Source: Candidatus Aalborgicola bjergmarkensis
GTDB taxonomy: Bacteria; Pseudomonadota; Gammaproteobacteria; Burkholderiales; Burkholderiaceae_C
Direction: 5' to 3'
Assembly: GCA_016708725.1 (NCBI GenBank)
Contig: JADJFE010000002.1
Location: forward strand, 524,926 to 588,925
Length of the DNA: 64,000 bases
Shown: positions 32,052-44,600 of the stretch, piece after piece
Numbering within the stretch: the first letter of the stretch is position 1
Layout of the letters: each line of letters begins with the position of its first letter
Notes under the pieces: generated by a model
What the model was told of the DNA's origin: nothing
Seen by the model: only the letters and a program-made list of their open reading frames with translations
Database searches by the model: none
Translations under genes and position numbers: made by a program

Positions 32052-34649
32052 ATGATGCGGTCTACATTCAATGTGTTCAACGGGCTGCTCTCTGGCATGC
32101 TGGTGACCTTGCTGCAAGCAGGCCTCCTGGCATTGTCCAGCGCTTCGCTGGCAGCTGATCCATTGCATGCACCAGACAGCAACAGGGGCGGCGGGGAAAT
32201 TCAGCCACCGCAGGATGACATCAGCCCAGCGACTCGCCAACGGATCAACCGAAATATTGACGCTACGCGCACGAGACTGGAGGCGTTGCGGATACTTCCA
32301 CCAAGAAACGCTGCCCCGTTGGCGCGCAGCATGGTTTCTGGTTTTGCCTGGCCCTTGCGCCAGGCCGCAGGGCGCACGGATAACAGTTATTACGGCATCG
32401 CCAACTTCGTTGACCAGGACTCCGTGTACGCAACCGACACATCCCATGTCAAGGATTATTTTTGTGGTACCCGTTCTTACGATACTGCATCAGGATACAA
32501 CCACCAGGGGACTGATATTTTCAGTTGGCCATTTAGCTGGAAAAAGATGGACAACAACGATGTGGAAATCGTCGCAGGTGCGGCCGGGACCATCATCGGC
32601 AAGGACGACGGTTACTTTGATCGCAGTTGCAGTATGAGCTCTGACCCGTGGAATGCGGTGTATGTTCAGCATGCGGATGGGTCGGTTGCCTGGTACGGGC
32701 ATATGAAAAATGGCTCGCTCACTACCAAGGCAGTTGGCGCTTCAGTTTCCGTCGGCGAGTATCTGGGGGTTGTTGGCAGCTCGGGAAGCTCCACAGGACC
32801 GCACCTGCACCTTGAACTCTATGACGCCAGCAACAATCTGGTAGACCCCTGGCTGGGTGCTTGCAATTCAAAGAGCCAGGAGGTTACCTGGAGCAACCAG
32901 CCTCCCTACTACGACCCAACCATCAATGCCATCACCGTGGGGCCAGCTTCCCCTGAATTTCCTGATTGTCCGACCGCTGAAATCAGCAATGACACGGGGT
33001 TCGTGGTACCTGGAAGTGTTGGATACTTCACCGTATATCTGCGGGACCAGCGCAGCACCGATGTGGTCTCGGCACGCTGGTACCAGCCCGATGGCAGCTT
33101 GTGGAAGACGGCCACATCGGGTGTGCCATCCAGCTATTACTCTTCTGCATACTGGTATTGGTACTATACGTTTCCCACATCACCCACGGGGATCTGGCGT
33201 TTTGAAGCCACCATGAACGGGAAAACCGTCAGCAAGAATTTTCCCGTTGGCGATGCAGTGACGCCGTGCAGCTACACCTTAAGTGCAAGCAGCGCATCAT
33301 CCAGCTCCAGTTTGACGCATGGCACCGTCAGCGTCGCAAGCAATGCAAGCTGCACCTGGGAGGCTAGCAGCAACGCCAACTGGCTCACCATCACCTCGGG
33401 CACATCGGGTAGCGGCAACGGGACTGTGGCCTACACCGTGGCGGCCAATACGGGCACTACCACACGCACGGGCACGCTGACTATTGCGGGAAAAACGTTC
33501 ACGGTGACACAGGCGGGTGTGCCAATTGCAGCCCCGGTTTGCACCCTCAGCGCCAATCCGTCCTCGATCACTGCGGGTAGTAGCGCAACCTTGACCGCCA
33601 GTTGCACCCCGGCGGCAACAAGCTACATCTGGACGGGTGGCACCTGCGCAGGCACAACCGGCACCACCTGCACGACCACGCCCACAGCCACGACCACCTA
33701 CAGCGTGGCAGGAACCAACGCAGGTGGCACCAACCAGGCGGCCAGCGCGACGGTCACGGTCATGCCCAACACCACGACCACGTCCTACACCGTACCCGGC
33801 ACCCTGGGCAGCGATGTCTTTGTTCTTACAGCCGGAAACAGCTACTACGGTGGTGCTGGCAATGACACCTTCATCATCAGCCCCAACACCTTGCAAAGCG
33901 ATGTGACGGCCAAGATCATTGACACCGAAGGCGATAACTTCATCCAGCTGGTCGATGGCCTGACCCTGACAGCCAGCACCTTCTACGCCGATGCCGCGCA
34001 GCTCACGCTGTCCAACGGTGCCAAGGTGCAGATACTGGGCGCTTCGAGGTTCAAATACCAAGCAGGTGCCAATCTGCTGGCAGGCGATGGCGCAACCGTT
34101 TTGACCTACTCCGGGTTTGCCACCAGCCTGGGTGCATCCCTGAACGGCACGCTGCCGACAGCAGGCACTGCGGGCTATGTCGTACCCACAGCCTTTACGC
34201 AAGCAGCCGCACCTGTGCCGGGCACAGCAGGCAGTTCGTACACCGTTCCCGGAACACTAGGCAACGACGTGCTGGCACCCTCGGGCGGCAACAACTACCT
34301 GGGCGGCGGTGGTGGCGACATCTACATCATCAGCCCCTACGCCTTGAGCGGCACTGTAACTGCCAAGATCATCGACACCGAAGGCGGCAATGTCATTCAA
34401 CTGGTCAAAGGGCTGACGATTGCCTCAAGCAGCTTCTACACCAACGCGGTGCAACTTACATTGTCCTCCGGTGCATTGGTGCAAATCCTGGGTGCATCCA
34501 GTTTCATCTACCAGTTGGGCGCCAATGCTCCAGCGGGCGAAACGGCGACTAACCTCAGCTATGCCCAGTTTGCCGCCGCGCTGGGTGCCCGTGTGCCGAC
34601 GACAGGGGTGGCGAATGGCAGCCCCAACTTTGTGGTGCCAAGTCCCTGA
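32052..34649 (+). CDS. Secreted M23 metallopeptidase with BACON, Ig-like and C-terminal repeats
   Basis: 865 residues. A signal peptide ends near ASLAADPLH. The peptidase domain at about 140-270 has HQGTD (151-155) and HLHLEL (HLH at 251-253), the two zinc motifs of LytM/M23 endopeptidases. A BACON-like domain follows (SCTWEASSNANWLTITSG ... FTVTQ), then an Ig-like domain (CTLSANPSSITAGSSATLTA). Two copies of a ~120-residue C-terminal repeat come last (SYTVPGTLGSDVFVLTAG, YYGGAGNDTFIIS, with an RTX-like GGAGND motif). The same C-terminal repeats end the giant protein downstream, suggesting shared export or surface attachment. Confidence 0.88.
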   Translation: MMRSTFNVFNGLLSGMLVTLLQAGLLALSSASLAADPLHAPDSNRGGGEIQPPQDDISPATRQRINRNIDATRTRLEALRILPPRNAAPLARSMVSGFAWPLRQAAGRTDNSYYGIANFVDQDSVYATDTSHVKDYFCGTRSYDTASGYNHQGTDIFSWPFSWKKMDNNDVEIVAGAAGTIIGKDDGYFDRSCSMSSDPWNAVYVQHADGSVAWYGHMKNGSLTTKAVGASVSVGEYLGVVGSSGSSTGPHLHLELYDASNNLVDPWLGACNSKSQEVTWSNQPPYYDPTINAITVGPASPEFPDCPTAEISNDTGFVVPGSVGYFTVYLRDQRSTDVVSARWYQPDGSLWKTATSGVPSSYYSSAYWYWYYTFPTSPTGIWRFEATMNGKTVSKNFPVGDAVTPCSYTLSASSASSSSSLTHGTVSVASNASCTWEASSNANWLTITSGTSGSGNGTVAYTVAANTGTTTRTGTLTIAGKTFTVTQAGVPIAAPVCTLSANPSSITAGSSATLTASCTPAATSYIWTGGTCAGTTGTTCTTTPTATTTYSVAGTNAGGTNQAASATVTVMPNTTTTSYTVPGTLGSDVFVLTAGNSYYGGAGNDTFIISPNTLQSDVTAKIIDTEGDNFIQLVDGLTLTASTFYADAAQLTLSNGAKVQILGASRFKYQAGANLLAGDGATVLTYSGFATSLGASLNGTLPTAGTAGYVVPTAFTQAAAPVPGTAGSSYTVPGTLGNDVLAPSGGNNYLGGGGGDIYIISPYALSGTVTAKIIDTEGGNVIQLVKGLTIASSSFYTNAVQLTLSSGALVQILGASSFIYQLGANAPAGETATNLSYAQFAAALGARVPTTGVANGSPNFVVPSP

Positions 34650-34838
34650 TGAATTTTCAGCAAATTAGCCATACAGACTTATGGAGTGTGCGGGTACAGC
34701 TATGGATTTTGCAGTACCCCAGTATGGCGTTCAAAAAGTCAATCAGCACCGGCTTGGAGTGCTGTGAGCCAAAGACCTTTTTGAAGGCAAAGTCGGTTTT
34801 TACGTCAAGAAAGCGCATGGCAGGCGTGTGGTTTCAGT

Positions 34839-34959
34839 CTAGGAGGCTGTCGGACTTGATTTGTAACTTATTGATTCATAACGATATTCCGATTTTTCGC
34901 AAAATGACAATATCGTTCAAAATCAACAGGTTATATGCTTAAGTCCGACAGCCTCCTAG
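34839..34959. mobile_element. 121-bp MITE-like element with perfect 19-bp inverted ends
   Basis: CTAGGAGGCTGTCGGACTT at 34839-34857 and its exact reverse complement at 34941-34959 enclose about 80 bp of AT-rich sequence without a gene. CTAG at both edges may be a target duplication or part of the ends. It was probably mobilised in trans by a transposase not seen here. Confidence 0.8.
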
Positions 34960-35649
34960 CACGCCCTCCCGATATTCCCCCGCCCCGCCGGGCGGTGGGA
35001 GTTGTAACCGCCGGCTTCCCACTTAAAGCGGGACAGCACGCTTGGCACTTTGTGGGAGTGGCGGGAGCTACGAAATTTGTGACAGGCTCCGGGACACTCC
35101 CAGCCAAAGCCAAAGTGCTCCTGATACAATAGCTGTTCCCGCTTACCTCATAAGGCTTACAACCAGATTTGCCATGCAAAAACACCCGAAAACGGCCCGT
35201 TTTGATGCCTCATGGCGGTTGCTGGCATCGCCTTGACCCGTTTTGAAGGGCAAAATTCAAGGCAAATCTGGCTATACGCCTTATGTACCAAGCGGGAGCA
35301 GCTATGTTTTTTGCATCTTCCCACTTAAAGCGGGACAGCACGTTTGGTGCCTTGACAGGAATCACATCCAGCCTGCGCGGGAATGACAATGCCTTGTCTG
35401 TCCCGCCTTAAGTGGGAAGCCTAACCGCCGACTTGGCCGCGTCTTCAAAGCAGCAGCGTGCATAGCCTGCAAAGCAGGTTTACTTTATTCCTGTTTTTAT
35501 AGCTTTACCCGCACGTCCCATGAGCCATACAGCCATATTTCCCTTGCATCACACGTGAGAGTGGCGCCAAGCCGATAAGCCGTAAATTCCATCTTTCTGC
35601 GCGTGTCCTGCTGTTATAGTGTGCAAAAAATCAACCGAGGAGACAATGA
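34960..35649. repeat. Repeat-rich intergenic region upstream of the giant gene
   Basis: It contains a full palindromic element copy (35131-35303). CTTCCCACTTAAAGCGGGAC occurs twice in direct orientation (near 35015 and 35317) and once inverted (near 35400). Another single arm of the dispersed repeat lies at about 35493-35540. No gene is evident. A good ribosome-binding site (GAGGAGA, 35638-35644) precedes ATG 35650. Confidence 0.75.
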
Positions 35650-38600
35650 ATGGCGCCCACCTCCACCATCTGCAGCGTTTTGCGTTGGCTCCTGGCTTGC
35701 TTGCTCCTGCTAATCGCCCCTTTCGCACAGGCTACCTTGACCATCAACAATGATGGCACCGTAACCGACCCCAACACCGGCCTGACCTGGATGCGCTGCT
35801 CCATGGGCCAGACCTGGGACGGCAGCACCTGCACTGGCTCGGCCAATATTTACAGCTTCTATCAAGCAGAAGCCCTCACAAGCACGGTGACATTTGCAGG
35901 CCAAAGCGATTGGCGCATGCCCAATATCCGTGAGCTGCAAACGATTGTGGATCGGTCGGTTTACAGTCCGGCGATTGCCAGTGGTGCGTTTCCGAATACG
36001 CCGAGTTGGGTTTTTTGGTCGGGTTCGCCCGATGCAAATACATCGTACGCTGCGTGGAGTGTCTATTTCGGCGATGGTTTCGCCAGCCGCTCCCGCAACA
36101 AAAGCGAATATCTCGCATTCCGAATGGTACGCGGCGGGCAATCTTTTGATTCTTTATTGGCTGTTGCTCGGCCAACGAGCGACTACGTGGACAATGGTAA
36201 TGGCACGGTGACGCACACGCCCACCAATTTAACCTGGAAGCGTTGTGCACAAGGCCAGACATGGACAGGCAGCACGTGCAGTGGTACGGCCAGCTTTTAT
36301 ACCTTTGACCAAGCCAATACGCTCACGGGCACAACAACGTTTGCTGGTCAAAACGACTGGCGCGTGCCTACGGAAAATGAACTGATAAGTTTAGTAGACT
36401 ACAGCATCGTTCAATATAACGATGGGCCGGCGATAAACAGCAGTGTTTTCCCGGCAATACCCGATCCGTACTTTTTGAACTATTTTTGGTCTGCATCTCC
36501 CCAAGCTGGCAGTTCGACCAACGCGTGGTACATCGATTTCGACCTTGGTAACGCCTACAACTACGATCGAAGCAGCAACTTTGCAGTTCGGCTTGTGCGC
36601 GGCGGACAGCCTGCTGGTTCCTTTGTTTTGGCAGTCAGCAAAAGCGGCACGGGAACGGGCACCGTCACCAGCAGCCCGACTGGTATCAGCTGTGGCTCCA
36701 CGTGCAGCGCATCCCTTGCCAGCGGCACCAGCAGAACACTGACGGCAACCCCAGCAACAGGCAGCACCTTCACCGGCTGGAGCGGTGCGTGCACTGGCAC
36801 GGGGAGTTGTACCATCAGTATGACCGCAGCCAAGAGCATTACAGCCACGTTCTCCCTCAACGTGACAGCCCCGGTATGCACCTTGAGCGCCAATCCGACC
36901 ACCATCACTGCAGGTGGCAGCTCAACCCTGACAGCCAGTTGCACCCCGGCGGCAACAAGCTACACCTGGACTGGCGGCACTTGCGCGGGCACGACCGGTG
37001 CCACTTGCACGGTTACACCCACAGTCACGACCACCTACGCTGTGGCGGGTACCAATGCGGGCGGAACCGGGGCGGCGGTTGGTGCAACGGTAACGGTCCC
37101 AGTCGCCAGCACGTTGTACCCCAACGCCGACGGCACGGTCACAGACGCATCTACTGGCCTTACCTGGATGCGCTGCGCCATGGGCCAGACCTGGGACGGC
37201 AGCACCTGCGCCGGTACAGTCAGCACCTACACCTTCGCCCAAGCCAATGCGCTGACTAACACGGTGACATTTGCAGGCCAAAGCGACTGGCGCATGCCCA
37301 ATATCCGCGAACTGCAAACGATTGTGAACCGGTCGGTCTACAGCCCGGCAATTGACAGCGCAGCATTTCCAAACACGCCAGGTTCGTACTTTTGGTCGGG
37401 TTCATCCTACGCCAACGCTTCAATTTCCGCGTGGCGAGTTTATTTTCTCAACGGCCACGCCAACGGCGACTCCACTAGCAGTACCTATGCGGTTCGACTG
37501 GTGCGTGCTGGTCAGTTGCAAGCGTCTTTGTTGAACATTGCACGGCCAGCAAGCGACTATGTTGCCAGTAGCGATGGAACCGTAACGCATAGCCCTACCA
37601 ATCTGATGTGGAAGCGTTGCGTGGAAGGTCTGACATGGACCGGCAGCACGTGCAGCGGCACCATCAATGGAATGACATTTGAACAAGCGGCGGTATTCAG
37701 CAGCGGTTTTGCCGGGTACAGCGACTGGCGTTTGCCCACGGAAGAAGAGCTACTGAGCCTAGTGGACTACAGCACCCATAGCCCAACGATCAATTCCAGC
37801 ATCTTTCCCGTAACACCAAGTGCGATTTCTTGGTCGGCTTCGCCCTACGCCAACTCTTCAAGCCGTGCGTGGGGTGTTGACTTTGACGATGGCCACGTTT
37901 ATGACAACGGTCGCAATGGCAAGTACGCATTTCGGTTGGTGCGCAATGGACAGTCTGCAGCACCCCTTGTTCTGACCGTCAGCAAGAGCGGCACGGGAAC
38001 AGGCACCGTTACCAGCAGTCCGACAGGTATTAACTGCGGTACAACATGTAGCGCATCCTTCACCAGCGGTACCAGCGTAACGCTCACCGCCACGCCAGCA
38101 ACGGGCAACATGTTCACCGGCTGGAGCGGCGCATGCACCGGCACGGGGAGTTGTACCGTCAGCATGACAGCAGTCAAGAGCGTCACGGCCACGTTTTCCC
38201 CCAGCGTGCAACCCCTGCCATGCACCCTCAGCGCCAGCCCAACCACTATCACTGTTGGCTCCAGTTCAACCCTGACAGCCAGTTGCAACCCGGCGGCAAG
38301 CAGCTACACCTGGACGGGTGGCACCTGTGCGGGCACTACAGGTGCTACCTGCACTGTCACGCCAACGGCCACGACCACCTATACCGTAGCGGGAACCAAC
38401 GCGGGTGGGACAGGGACTGCGCCTAGTGTTACGGTGACGGTGACGGTGAATCCCTGCACGTATGCGCTGGGCACCAGCAGTGCGTCGGTTGCCGCGTCTG
38501 CCAGCACCGGCAATGTCATCAGCGTGACAGCCTCTTGTGCCTGGACTGCGACGAGCAACGCAAGTTGGCTCACCATTACCTCGGGAGCTTCAGGCAGCGG

Positions 38601-41600
38601 TAGTGGCAGCGTAGGCTACACAGTGGCAGCCAATACCGGCACCAGTTCACGCACGGGTACGCTGACCATTGCCGGGCAGACTTTCACCGTGACGCAGGGC
38701 ATTTCTCCGCCATCATGTACCCTCGACGCCAATCCGTCCTCGATCACCGCTGGTAGTAGTTCAACCTTGACCGCCAGTTGCATCCCGGCGGCAACCAGCT
38801 ACACATGGACTGGCGGAACCTGTGCAGGCACAACCGGCGCCACCTGTACGGTCACACCCACAGCCACGACCACCTATACCGTAGCAGGAACCAACGCGGG
38901 CGGGACAGGGACTGCGCCTAGTGTTACGGTGAATGTCTGCACGTATGCGCTGGGCGCCAGCAGTGCGTCGGTTTCTGCGTCTGCCAGCACTGGCAGCGTA
39001 AACGTGACATCCTCTTGCGCCTGGACTGCGACGAGCAACGCCAGTTGGATCACCATCTCCTCGGGCGCATCGGGCAGCGGTAGTGGCAGCGTAGGTTACG
39101 CAGTGGTAGCCAATACCGGCACCAGTTCACGCACGGGCACGCTGACCATTGCCGGGCAGACTTTCACCGTGACGCAGGGCGTTTCTCCGCCATCATGTAT
39201 CCTCGACGCCAATCCGTCCTCGATCACCGTTGGTGGCAGCTCAATCCTGACGGCCAGTTGCACCCCGACGGCAACAAGCTACACCTGGACGGGCGGAACC
39301 TGTGCAGGCACAACCGGCACCACCTGCACGGTCACGCCCACAGCCACGACCACCTACACTGTAACAGGGACCAACGCAGGAGGAACCGGCGCAGCGGCCA
39401 GCGCGACGGTGACATCACCCAACGCCGATGGCACAGTGTTCGACCCAAAAACGGGCCTTACCTGGATGCGTTGCTCCATGGGCCAGACCTGGGACGGAAG
39501 CACCTGTATCGGCACAGCCAATACCTACACCTATGACCAGGCCAATGCGCTGATCGGCACGGTGACATTTGCTGGGCAGAACGATTGGCGCATGCCCAAT
39601 ATCCGCGAGTTGCAGACGATTGTGGATCGGTCGGTTTACAACCCGGCGATTGACAGTATTGCGTTTCCGAATACGCCGAGTCTATTCTTTTGGTCGGGAT
39701 CCCCCGATGTTGGTAATTCCGACTATGCGTGGATGGTCTCTTTCTACCTTGGCAGCGCCTACGACGGCTACCGCTACGACGACTACTACGCGGTTCGGTT
39801 AGTGCGCGGCGGACAGTCTTTCGGTTCTTTGTTAAGTGTCACGCGCCCAACGAGCGACTACGTGGACAATGGTAATGGCACAGTCACACATACCCCGACT
39901 AATCTAACATGGAAGCGTTGTGTCGAAGGTCAGATTTGGAATGGCAGCACCTGCACTGGCACGGCTAGTACCTACAGCTTTGACCAAGCCAAAGCGTTGA
40001 CTGGCACAGCGACATTTGCCGGACAAAGCGACTGGAATTTGCCCACCGAAGATGAATTATTGAGCTTGGTGGATTACACCATTGCTGCTCCGGGGCCGAC
40101 AATAAACAGTAACATTTTCCCGGCGACACCAAGTTCGTACTTTTGGTCTGGTTCTACCTATGACGACAGTTCAAGCTACGCATGGTATGTCAGTTTCAGT
40201 TTTGGCGCTGCCTTGGGTTACGACCATCACAGCGGCTACAACGCAGTCCGGCTTGTGCGCGGCGGCCAATCCGTTGGCTCTTTTGTTTTGGCAATCAGCA
40301 AAAGCGGCATGGGAACAGGCACCGTCACCAGCAACCCTACTGGTATCAACTGCGGCTCCACCTGCAGCGCATCCTTCACCAGTGGCACCAGCGTAACCCT
40401 CACCGCCACACCAACAACAGGCAGCACCTTCACCGGCTGGAGCGGGGCGTGCAGCGGCACGGGGAGTTGTACCGTCGGCATGACCGGAACCAGAAGCGTC
40501 ACGGCTACGTTTGCCCTCAGCGTTCCGCCCCCACCATGTACCCTCAGCGCCAATCCAGCCACGATTACTGCAGGTGTCAGTTCAACCTTGACAGCCAGTT
40601 GCAGCCCGGCGGCGACCGGCTACACCTGGACGGGAGGCACCTGTGCGGGCACTACAGGCGCCACCTGCACGGTCACACCCACAGCGACAACCACCTATAC
40701 CGTAACAGGAACCAACGCGGACGGGACAGGGACTGCAGCCAGTGCTACGGTTACGGTGAACCCCTGCACGTATACGCTCGGCACCAGCAGTGCGTCGGTT
40801 GCCGCGTCTGCCAGCACCGGCAATGTCAGCGTGACATCTTCTTGTGCCTGGACTGCAACGAGTAACGTAAGCTGGATCAGCATCACCTCGGGCGCTTCGG
40901 GCAGTGGCAACGGGACTGTGGCCTACACGGTGGCTGCCAACACTGGCACAGCCGCACGCATGGGCACACTGACCATTGCTGGAAAGACGGTCACGGTGAC
41001 ACAATCATCCAGCACACTGCAAGTCAACGCCGATGGAACGGTCACAGACCTCAATACGGGCCTTACCTGGATGCGCTGCTCTATGGGCCAAACCTGGGAC
41101 GGCAGCACCTGCACCGGCACGGCCAGCACCTACACCTTTGACAAAGCCAATGCGCTCACGGGCACGGTGACATTTGCCGGACAAAACGACTGGCGTATGC
41201 CCAATATCCGTGAATTGCAGACGATTGTGGATCGGTCGGTATACAACCCGGCGATTGACAGTGCTGCGTTTCCGAATACGCTAAGTTCGGCCTTTTTCTC
41301 AGGTTCTCCCTATACCTACGATTCGAGCTACGCTTGGTACGTCGAGTTCTACTATGGCGGCTCCTACAACTACCGCCGCAGCAGTAACTACGCGGTGCGC
41401 ATGGTGCGTGGTGGACAGTCAGTTGATTCTTTATTGAGCATCACGCGCCCAACAAACGACTACGTAGATCATGGTGATGGCACGGTGACACATACACCAA
41501 CCAATCTAACGTGGAAGCGCTGCATCGAAGGCCAGACTTGGACGGGTAGCACCTGCACTGGTACGGCCAGCACCTACACCGTTGACCAAGCCAATACGTT

Positions 41601-44600
41601 GACTGGCACAACAACGTTTGCCGGACAAATCGATTGGCGTTTGCCCACCGAAGATGAGTTATTGAGCCTAGTGGACTACAACTCCTATAACCCAGCTATC
41701 AATATCAGCATTTTCCCTTCGGTACCAAGCTCGCGCTTTTTGTCGAGCTCTCCCGATGTCGGCTATTCGTATCTTATGTGGGTCGTCGATTTTGACTATG
41801 GCGGTGCCTATCACGGTTATGGAAATTACGTGGTTCGGTTAGTGCGCGGCGGACAGTCTTCAGGTTCCCTTGTTCTGGCAGTCAGCAAAAGCGGCACGGG
41901 AACAGGTACCGTTACCAGCGGCCCTACTGGTATCAACTGCGGCACCACGTGCAGTGCATCCTTTACCAGCGGCACCAGCGTAACTCTGACGGCCACACCA
42001 GCTACTGGCAGCACGTTCACCAACTGGGGCGGCGCGTGCAGCGACACGGGGAGTTGCACAGTCAGCATGACCGAAACCAGAAGCGTAACGGCTGCGTTTT
42101 CCCTCACGGCCCCGGTCTGCACCGTAAGCGCCAATCCGGCCAGCATCACTGTTGGCTCCAGTTCAACCCTGACCGCCAGTTGTAGCCCAACCGCGACCAG
42201 TTATACCTGGACAGGTGGCACCTGCGCAGGAACGACCGGGGCCACCTGCACGGTCACGCCCACAGCCACAACCACCTACACCGTAGCAGGAACCAATGCG
42301 GGCGGAACAGGAACTGCGGCCAGTGCTACGGTGACGGTAGCCTGCACGTATGCGCTGGGCACCAGCAGTGCGTCATTTTCTGCGCCTGCCAGCACCGGCA
42401 ATGTCAGCGTGACATCTTCTTGCGCCTGGACTGCGACGAGTAACGTAAGCTGGATCACCATCACCTCGGGCGCTTCGGGCAGCGGCAATGGGACTGTGGC
42501 CTACACGGTGGATGCCAACGCTGGCACCAGTGCACGCACGGGAACGCTGACCATTGCGGGCAAGACATTCACAGTGACACAATCGACCAGCACAGATGAT
42601 GGAACGGTCACAGACCTCAATACGGGCCTTACCTGGATGCGTTGTGCCATGGGTCAGACATGGACTGGAAGTGACTGCAGCGGCGCAGCCACGGCCTATA
42701 CCTTCTATCAAGCCAATGCGCTGACCGGCACGGTAACATTTGCGAACCAAAGCGACTGGCGCATGCCCAATAACCGTGAGCTGCAGACTATTGTGGATCG
42801 GTCGGCCTATAGCCCGACAATTGACAGTGCAGCATTTCCGAATACGCCAAGTGCGTACTTCTGGTCAGGTTCATCCTTCGCCCAAACGTCAAATCTTGCG
42901 TGGCGTGTTTATTTTCTCAATGGATACGCCGACTACGAAAACCTCAGCAGTAACCCAGGCAGTAGCCATGCGGTTCGGCTGGTGCGTGGTGGACAGTCGC
43001 AAGTGTCTTTGTTGAATATTGCTCGGCCAGCAAGCGACTATGTTGCCAATAGCGATGGGACCGCAACGCATGGCCCGACTAATCTGATGTGGAAGCGTTG
43101 CGTGGAAGGCCAGACATGGACTGGCAGCACGTGCAGCAACACCACTATCAACGCAATGACATTTGAGCAGGCTACGGCATTCAGCAGCGTTTTTGCCGGG
43201 TATAGCGATTGGCGTCTGCCAACGGAAGAAGAGCTACTGAGCCTGGTGGATTACAGCACCGATAACCCAGCGATCAATTCAAGCATCTTTCCGATAACAC
43301 CCCGTGCTGCTTCCTGGTCGAATTCGCCCTATGTTAATTCTTCAATTCGTGCGTGGGGTGTTGATTTTTCCAATGGTTACGTTTACGACAACGGTCGCAA
43401 TGGTTCTTATGCGGTTCGGTTGGTGCGCGGCGGACGACCTTCTGGCTCTTTTGTTTTGGCCGTTAGCAAGAGCGGAACGGGAACAGGCACCGTCACCAGC
43501 GTACCGGATACCATCAATTGCGGTAGCACTTGCAGCGTAGCCCTTGCCAGCGGCACCAGCGTAACCCTCACCGCCACACCCGCAACAGGTAGCACCTTCG
43601 CCGGGTGGAGTGGGGCATGCACCGGCACGGATAGTTGCGTCGTCAGCATGACAGAAACGAAGAACGTCATCGCCATGTTCAACCCAATGGTTTGCACCCT
43701 GAGCGCCAATCCGTCCTCGATCACTGTGGGTAGTAGCGCAACCTTGACAGCCAGTTGCAGCCCGGCGGCAACCAGCTACACATGGACGGGAGGCACCTGC
43801 GCGGGCACAACCGGCGCCACCTGCACGGCCACACCCGCAGCCACGACCACCTACACCGTGGCGGGAACCAATGCGGGCGGAACCAGCGCAGCGGACAGCA
43901 CCATAGTGATCGTTACGTTCGACCCTGATGGCACGGTGTTCGACCCCAAAACGGGTCTTACCTGGATGCGCTGCGCCATGGGCCAGACCTGGACAGGTAG
44001 CACGTGCAGTGGTGCAGCCAAAACCTATACCTTTGATGGAGCCAATGCGCTGACTGGTACGGTGGAATTTGCAAACCAAAGCGACTGGCGCATGCCCACT
44101 ATCCGCGAATTACAGACGATTGTGGATCGCTCGGTTTATAGCCCGGCAATTAACAGTGCCGCATTTCCGAATACGCCACGTTCGAGCACCTGGTCAGGCT
44201 CTCCCAGTGCGAACGGTTCGACCCTCGCGTGGCTCGTTCATTTCAACTATGGCGGCGCCTACTACGGCAACCAGGGCAACAGCTACACGGTTCGGTTGGT
44301 GCGCGGCGGGCAGTCTTTTGGCCCTTTGCTGGACATCGCGCGCCCAACGAGCGACTACGTGGACAATGGCGATGGCACGGTCACGCATACGCCGACCACG
44401 CTGACGTGGAAGCGTTGCGCACAAGGGCAGACCTGGACAGGTAGCTTATGCATCGGTACGGCCAGTACGTACACCTTTGACCTGGCCAATGCGCTCACGG
44501 GCACAACAACGTTTGCAGGAAAAAGCGATTGGCGCTTGCCTACGGTGAATGAGCTGGTGAGTTTGGTGGACTATGCCATTTCTTCTCCGGGGCCGATGAT

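Noticed and set aside
33297..34202. Long minus-strand frames over the M23 and giant genes (also 43342-44079)
   Set aside because: They mirror the repetitive Ser/Thr/Gly codons of the real genes and contain no domain.
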